From assembly GCA_039815415.1 (NCBI GenBank), contig JBCBZH010000023.1:1-26575 (forward strand): a stretch of DNA of 26,575 nucleotides, in the 5' to 3' direction. Shown piece by piece: positions 22,582-26,575 of this stretch (position 1 is its first letter; every line of letters starts with the position of its first letter). This stretch comes from JBCBZH01 sp039815415. GTDB lineage: Bacteria; Bacteroidota; Rhodothermia; Rhodothermales; Rubricoccaceae. Made by a program: the position numbers and the translations under genes. Below the pieces are notes generated by a model. The model searched no databases. It saw nothing but the letters and a program-made list of their open reading frames with translations, and was not told the origin of the DNA.

Positions 22582-23938
22582 CGGATGCTGGCGGCATGGG
22601 TGGAAGAAGCAGCCCGTCTTTGAGCCGGACTCGGATGTCCTGCGTGCAGGAGAAGGTCTCGAGGGGGTCGCAGTTCAGAACCAGCAGACTGCCCTCATAC
22701 CCTTCCCGGATCTCTCCGAGCTGGCGATCCGGGAAGATGGCCTGTGGGGTCTCTGTTGCCCACATCTGGAGCATCTCTGCGGGCGAGAAGAGACCATGCG
22801 TTGCCATGTAGTCCGCCTCCGCCCATGTAGTCCCCTGCGCACTGTCAAGTCCGATGGTGACTCGGACTCCCGCCGCTTTCAACCGGCGTAGGGTATCCCA
22901 TTGCCGTGCTCGCACAGCCGTCAACCGGGCTGGGCGATCCGGGTAGTTCCAGCGCATGCTAGTGGAGGCCAGAAACACCGTCGGGCTGACGACCGACTGG
23001 CGCTCCGCGAGCCGTTTCACAGTGGCATCGTCGAGGTGATAGAGGCGCCAGCCCGAGGCCGCAAGCGTGTCGTAGCGGGCCGGCGCGTACGCCGTCACAG
23101 CATAGCCTGGAAGGTGGACGAATCCATCCACGCCGGCATCGAGGGCCAACTGGACATCCTGTGCCGTCTCGACGTGCGCCAGGACACGCAAGTCAGCGTC
23201 ATGCGCGTGCCGGACGACCTCCACCAGCACGTCGGGGTGAAGGCCGTGCCCAGCCATATCTCCAGCCGCCAACCCTGCGGCCACATCGAGGAGATACACC
23301 TTCACGAGGTCCGGCTGCCCAGCCATGAACTGGGGCCACACCTCGGCAACCCGGCTCGGTGGATCGACCAACCAGTACGAATCGTTCTCCGCCGTTCGAG
23401 ACGCCAGAACGGTGGTCCGCTCCTCAGGCGTAAGCCGAAAAGGGTTCAGGCCCTGCGCGTAGCTCTCAATGAGAATCTGAGGGTGGCTGTTGGTGGAGGT
23501 GAACCCGCCGAGGGCGTAGGCGACATCGAGCGTCCCTGGAGCCTCGAAGCGGCTTCGAGCGATGGCGATCTGGCTGGCGGCATCGGTCATGTTCTGAACA
23601 TAGAACGTTCCCTCCCGGAGGTAGCGGGCTTCGGCAGCCTCGAGGTTCCACGGGCTGGCGAGAACATGGCTGTGGAAGTCACCGTAGGGCGGCACCAGGA
23701 ATCCACCGGAGACATCGAGGACCGTGTCCACCTCCGCCGGACGGTCGCGAACGAACTGCCCCTCATGCACGAACACATCACGGCGCTCGAACCGCTCGCC
23801 ATCGAACACCACCCCTCCGACTAGGGCAAGCGCTTGGGGGACATCCCCGTCAGTCGATGCCGGTTGGGCCGTCGCTCCATGAGGGCACGACAGCGCAGCC
23901 ACCACGGCGCACCAGACACAAGCAAAGGGTCGACCCAT
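22574..23938 (-). CDS. Secreted amidohydrolase family protein
   Basis: A 454-residue metal-dependent hydrolase. The preferred ATG at 23938 starts a signal peptide with a cleavage site after residues ATA (about 24), so the enzyme acts outside the cytoplasm; a longer frame to 24037 lacks a sensible N-terminus. The amidohydrolase signature is present: VPPYGDFHSHV (His89, His91 metal ligands), VKVYLLD with a possible bridging lysine, VLAHVETAQD and FVHLPGY supplying further histidines, and the late Asp in IGLDSAQGT. The C-terminal strand block LGEIREGYEGSLLVLNCDP is the beta-sandwich typical of imidazolonepropionase/dipeptidase-like members. The substrate is not determinable. It is coupled to the DUF6090-like gene by an 8-nt overlap; a possible promoter lies in the 142-nt gap to the TetR gene. 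Confidence 0.88.
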   Translation of the reverse strand: MGRPFACVWCAVVAALSCPHGATAQPASTDGDVPQALALVGGVVFDGERFERRDVFVHEGQFVRDRPAEVDTVLDVSGGFLVPPYGDFHSHVLASPWNLEAAEARYLREGTFYVQNMTDAASQIAIARSRFEAPGTLDVAYALGGFTSTNSHPQILIESYAQGLNPFRLTPEERTTVLASRTAENDSYWLVDPPSRVAEVWPQFMAGQPDLVKVYLLDVAAGLAAGDMAGHGLHPDVLVEVVRHAHDADLRVLAHVETAQDVQLALDAGVDGFVHLPGYAVTAYAPARYDTLAASGWRLYHLDDATVKRLAERQSVVSPTVFLASTSMRWNYPDRPARLTAVRARQWDTLRRLKAAGVRVTIGLDSAQGTTWAEADYMATHGLFSPAEMLQMWATETPQAIFPDRQLGEIREGYEGSLLVLNCDPLETFSCTQDIRVRLKDGLLLPPMPPASDE

Positions 23939-24080
23939 CAGACCGATCGGGTTGTACAGAGCCAATATCGCTCGTGCGTCTCCGGCCTCTTCCAGAAACG
24001 CCATCCCGGCTCTCCTGGACTTCGCTCCTCGGGTCAAGTGCTTGCATGCAGGTCCCCATCGCCCACCTAGCCGGTCCTCG

Positions 24081-24662
24081 TCAGAGACGAATCCGACGCG
24101 TCACATCCTCGGCCAACGCTCGAACCCGGTCGCGGTCGGCCGCGACCGGGCGCAGCGGCCCATCCACCAGCAAGGCCGCCAGCCCGTGAACCGCAGACCA
24201 CGCGGTCATCGCCAGCCCGAGCTGGCGATCGGGATCAGGCTCAATCTCGCGAACGACCCGGATGAGCTGGCGAAACGCAATGGTAGTGTCATCGAGGACC
24301 TTCGAACGACTCTGCTCCTCGAATGGATCGCCCAGGTCGGGCCGGAAGGCGAGCCGGAATCGCTCGGGGTGCTCAACCGCAAAAAGCACATAGGCCACAC
24401 CCTGTGCCCGCATGCGCTCGCGGGGATCGGCGTGGTCTGGAGCCGCCAGCTCCGCATCGAGGGCAAGAAGAGCGTCTTCGGAGAGCGCACAGACCAAGTC
24501 TGCCTTTCCCTTGAAGTGGTGATAGGGCGCTGTGGCACTCACACCAGCCCGTCGCGCGAGATCGCGCAGGGACAGCGCCGCGATGCCCTGGTCTTCGAGA
24601 ACCGACCCGGCCTCGTTCAGCAGGGTGCGACGGAGATCACCATGGTGGTAAGAGTCCGGCAC
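24081..24662 (-). CDS. TetR/AcrR family transcriptional regulator
   Basis: A 193-residue regulator. The N-terminal helix-turn-helix reads AALSLRDLARRAGVSATAPYHHFKGKADLVCAL (about residues 28-60 with the usual Y-H-H-F-K-G-K-x-D-L), and the rest is a helical ligand-binding domain with the WHG-like segment AMTAWSAVHGLAALLVDG near the C-terminus. It is divergent from the short-chain dehydrogenase at 24738, with a 28-bp near-perfect palindrome in the 75-nt intergenic region, so it most likely represses itself and the dehydrogenase/membrane-protein pair. The ligand is unknown. The amidohydrolase downstream may be partly co-transcribed. Confidence 0.92.
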   Translation of the reverse strand: MPDSYHHGDLRRTLLNEAGSVLEDQGIAALSLRDLARRAGVSATAPYHHFKGKADLVCALSEDALLALDAELAAPDHADPRERMRAQGVAYVLFAVEHPERFRLAFRPDLGDPFEEQSRSKVLDDTTIAFRQLIRVVREIEPDPDRQLGLAMTAWSAVHGLAALLVDGPLRPVAADRDRVRALAEDVTRRIRL

Positions 24663-24682
24663 GGGCGTTCGGGGAACAAACT

Positions 24683-24721
24683 TGACAGTGCTTAGATAAT
24701 ACCCAATCTTAGCACCCGTCA
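24683..24721. promoter_or_regulatory. Candidate TetR operator between divergent genes
   Basis: GTGCTTAGAT (24688-24697) and ATCTTAGCAC (24706-24715) match as an inverted repeat in 9 of 10 positions around an 8-nt centre. Outer TGAC (24683-24686) and GTCA (24718-24721) extend the symmetry. The size and the AT-rich centre suit a TetR dimer pair. TTGACA at 24682-24687 overlaps the left edge and may be the -35 of the plus-strand gene, although a good -10 at the right spacing is not seen. Confidence 0.6.
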
Positions 24722-24737
24722 GTTCATCCCACTCCCC

Positions 24738-25520
24738 ATGCCTTCTCTCCTCGATCGCTACGGCCCATGGGCCATCGTCACCGGCGCCTCGTCCGGAATC
24801 GGACGTGCCTTTGCCGAGGCGCTAGCTGACCAGGGGGTTTCGCTGGTCCTGGTCGCCCGCCGGGAATCCCAGCTTCGCCAGCTCGCCGATGCCCTGCCTG
24901 TCGAGACCCGCGTGGTGCCCGCCGACCTCGGTACCACCGACGGGCTGGCGGCGGTCGAGTCTCAAACGTCCGACCTCGAGGTTGGCCTGCTGGTGGCCTC
25001 GGCGGGCTTCGGAACGTCTGGCTCCCTCGTCGAGGCTCAACTCGACGATGAGATCGCGATGCTCGATGTGAACATGCGTGCTGTGCTCCGGCACGTCCAT
25101 CACTTTGGGAACCGCATGGCCGAACGCAGGCGCGGCGGGATTGTGCTACTGGGTTCCCTGGTCGGGTTTCAGGGGACACCTTACGCGGCGCACTACGCCG
25201 CGACAAAGGCCTACGTCCAGACGCTAGGCGAGGCTCTCCATGTCGAGCTCAAGCCGCGCGGCGTAGACGTGATCGTGAGCGCGCCGGGGCCGGTCCACAC
25301 CGGCTTCGCAGACACCGCCGACTTGCAGATGGGCGCCGCCATCACCCCCGCGGATGTGGTCGGCCCGACGCTGGCCGCTCTGGGCCGACGCCAGACCGTC
25401 CGGCCCGGTCTACTTACGAAGATCCTCAGCGCTGGCCTGGCGACGGTCCCGCGCTGGGGCAAGGTCCGCATCATGGAACGTGTGATGGGCGGCATGACCG
25501 AGCACCAGCGGATCGCCTGA
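24738..25520 (+). CDS. Short-chain dehydrogenase/reductase
   Basis: A 260-residue NAD(P)-dependent oxidoreductase of the classical SDR family. The cofactor motif TGASSGIG lies at residues 15-22, Arg41-Arg42 after the second strand favour NADP (inference), and the catalytic set is Asn112, Ser140, Tyr153 and Lys157 (HYAATKAYV). The usual NNAG is ASAG here, and the PG motif is SAPGPVHTGF. It resembles the subgroup annotated as YqjQ/DltE-like SDRs, whose substrate is unknown. It is divergent from the TetR gene and followed after 3 nt by a membrane-protein gene, so the two form one transcription unit under the putative TetR operator. Confidence 0.92.
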   Translation: MPSLLDRYGPWAIVTGASSGIGRAFAEALADQGVSLVLVARRESQLRQLADALPVETRVVPADLGTTDGLAAVESQTSDLEVGLLVASAGFGTSGSLVEAQLDDEIAMLDVNMRAVLRHVHHFGNRMAERRRGGIVLLGSLVGFQGTPYAAHYAATKAYVQTLGEALHVELKPRGVDVIVSAPGPVHTGFADTADLQMGAAITPADVVGPTLAALGRRQTVRPGLLTKILSAGLATVPRWGKVRIMERVMGGMTEHQRIA

Positions 25521-25523
25521 GCC

Positions 25524-26234
25524 ATGCTGTCGATTCCCCAGGTGTACGTCGTTTCTGCCTTCCTGCTCGCCGTCGGTGTATTCGTCCTTCTCGCCTGCGC
25601 CTCGCTGGTGGGTGCCGCCAGCTCGCGGCTTCGGATGCGCGGAAAGGATCTCGGCATCGCCTCTATGGCGCTACTCAGCGTCGTGGCTTTTTGGTTTGGA
25701 ACCGGAGTTGGTGCGAGCATCGCGATCCCGCGCTCCTTCGACGTGCTGGCCCCGTTCATCGCCGTTCCGATTGTCGGAGCAGTGCTGATAACGTGGGTCC
25801 CGCCGATCCGAACGCTCCTGACTGAGATCCCGACGGCTCCTCTCGTGGCACTCCAGACATACCGCGCAGCAGGCGGCGTCTTCCTCTACCCGTTCCTGGC
25901 AGAGGGATATCTCACGGCAGGATTCGCCTGGCCTGCAGGAGTGGGAGACGTGTTGACAGGCCTTCTCGCGCTGCCCGTAGGGTGGATGGCGTGGCGCCAA
26001 GTCCGAGGCTGGAGATGGGCCGTGGTGAGTCACGCGCTGTTCGGAATAGCGGATCTGATCGTCGCCCCCGCCGCGGCTGCTGTGTATGGCTTTGCCGCGC
26101 CTGACGTGGAGCCTGCATTCCCCGTGATGTCCATCCCTCTCTTCTTCGGCCCTCCGCTCGGGATCGTTCTCCACCTCGTAACGCTCCGCGGACTCTGGCT
26201 CCGCGAGCGCGTTGATCGTCCCTATACCGACTAA
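25524..26234 (+). CDS. Multi-pass integral membrane protein of unknown function
   Basis: A 236-residue protein with about six hydrophobic helices: residues 8-30, 45-66, 74-92, about 135-155 (AGVGDVLTGLLALPVGWMAW), about 168-190 and about 200-222. Between helices three and four lies TYRAAGGVFLYPFLAEGYLTAGFAW, of which the RxxGGxFLxP and GYLxAGFAWPAGVGD wording looks conserved, but I do not recognise the family. The start is 3 nt after the SDR stop, so the two are co-translated. A role in the same stress- or ligand-controlled function is likely, but nothing more can be said. Confidence 0.8.
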   Translation: MLSIPQVYVVSAFLLAVGVFVLLACASLVGAASSRLRMRGKDLGIASMALLSVVAFWFGTGVGASIAIPRSFDVLAPFIAVPIVGAVLITWVPPIRTLLTEIPTAPLVALQTYRAAGGVFLYPFLAEGYLTAGFAWPAGVGDVLTGLLALPVGWMAWRQVRGWRWAVVSHALFGIADLIVAPAAAAVYGFAAPDVEPAFPVMSIPLFFGPPLGIVLHLVTLRGLWLRERVDRPYTD

Positions 26235-26274
26235 CCAGGGGCAACCTGACGCGTCACGAGGGCCTGCCTGAGTC

Positions 26275-26352
26275 TGTCATCATGAGCAACGCCAGCCTCT
26301 CGGACTGGTAGGAGCGGCTCAAGGGGCAGCGAATAGACCTAGAATATCTAGG
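26275..26352. other. Intergenic region with repeat remnant and palindrome
   Basis: TGTCATCATGAGC (26275-26287) differs at one base from the end of the 18359 repeat and may be a remnant. CCTAGA (26338-26343) and TCTAGG (26347-26352) are a perfect inverted repeat around ATA, 22 nt before the lipoprotein start, and may be an operator. I see no clear promoter or terminator here. Confidence 0.35.
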
Positions 26353-26373
26353 AAAGCATGTGTTTCTTTGGGT

Positions 26374-26575
26374 ATGCTTCGCTCCTTCTCGCTCCTGATC
26401 GGCCTTGGCGCTCTCGTGGCCTGCGCCAGCTCGCTGGAAGACCCCATGGTGCCGACGGCGAACGATCCTCCAGAGGAGGAGGACGCCTGTGAGATTCCGA
26501 GCTCGCTCCCGCAGGCCTTCGCCTTTCGCAAAAACACCGTGGTCGACACGGACCGGGGGCGCCTCGTGGACGGCC
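26374..26575 (+). CDS. Putative lipoprotein (3' truncated by window end)
   Basis: The ATG at 26374 opens a frame that runs to the window end. It begins with a basic residue, a hydrophobic stretch and the lipobox LVAC, with the lipidated cysteine at residue 17. The mature part starts ASSLEDPMVP and is acidic (DPPEEEDAC), with a second cysteine. The dispersed 10-mer at 26424-26433 encodes the residues right after the lipid cysteine. The function cannot be seen from 67 residues. A minus-strand frame over the same bases is a shadow. Confidence 0.65.
   Translation, partial: MLRSFSLLIGLGALVACASSLEDPMVPTANDPPEEEDACEIPSSLPQAFAFRKNTVVDTDRGRLVDG

Noticed and set aside
26319..26549. 76-codon minus-strand ORF at the window end
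   Set aside because: The plus-strand frame has a textbook lipoprotein signal and lipobox, so the minus frame is a shadow.

Overview
The window is a high-GC bacterial chromosome segment. The gene set points to a Rhodothermota/Bacteroidota-like organism, possibly a marine Rubrivirga or Rubricoccus relative. The evidence is a transcarbamylase of the acetyl/succinyl-ornithine type instead of ornithine carbamoyltransferase, a DUF6090-like membrane protein, a gluzincin/TolB-propeller/outer-membrane-barrel fusion, and few Shine-Dalgarno sequences. The assignment is an inference; there is no 16S rRNA here and I saw no tRNA, CRISPR array or insertion sequence.

Layout. 1-459: 3' end of an ABC exporter. 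487-4838 (minus): a three-gene ABC efflux system (ATPase, FtsX-type permease, HlyD-type adaptor), divergent from a MarR regulator (5026-5490) with a palindromic operator between them. 5603-15265 (minus): a complete arginine operon in the order leader peptide, argG, P-loop protein, argC, argD, argF', argB, 77-aa orf, argE, argH. 15479-16246: methyltransferase. 16308-18189 (minus): a Sak4-like P-loop ATPase and a PD-(D/E)XK-like protein. 18602-21883: the large metallopeptidase/propeller/barrel protein. 21880-23938 (minus): a DUF6090-like protein and a secreted amidohydrolase. 24081-26234: TetR regulator divergent from a short-chain dehydrogenase and a membrane protein. 26374-end: start of a lipoprotein.

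The best find is upstream of argG. A short ORF (15182-15265, minus) has five arginine codons within six consecutive codons. It is followed by a 9-bp terminator hairpin with a T-run (15107-15142) and by a mutually exclusive antiterminator pairing (15191-15203 with 15129-15140). This is the layout of a ribosome-mediated attenuator responding to charged tRNA-Arg. Its promoter would place the transcript start at or next to a GTG codon, so the leader may be translated from a leaderless RNA.

Two genome-wide patterns also show. First, the 10-mer CGCCAGCTCG (or its complement CGAGCTGGCG) occurs about 42 times in 26.6 kb, in genes and gaps, on both strands; less than one copy is expected from base composition. 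Second, several families of dispersed palindromic or heptad repeats fill the gaps. In the arg operon every gene junction is either a 4-nt ATGA overlap or a gap of about 64-84 nt (larger for the leader) holding such sequences.
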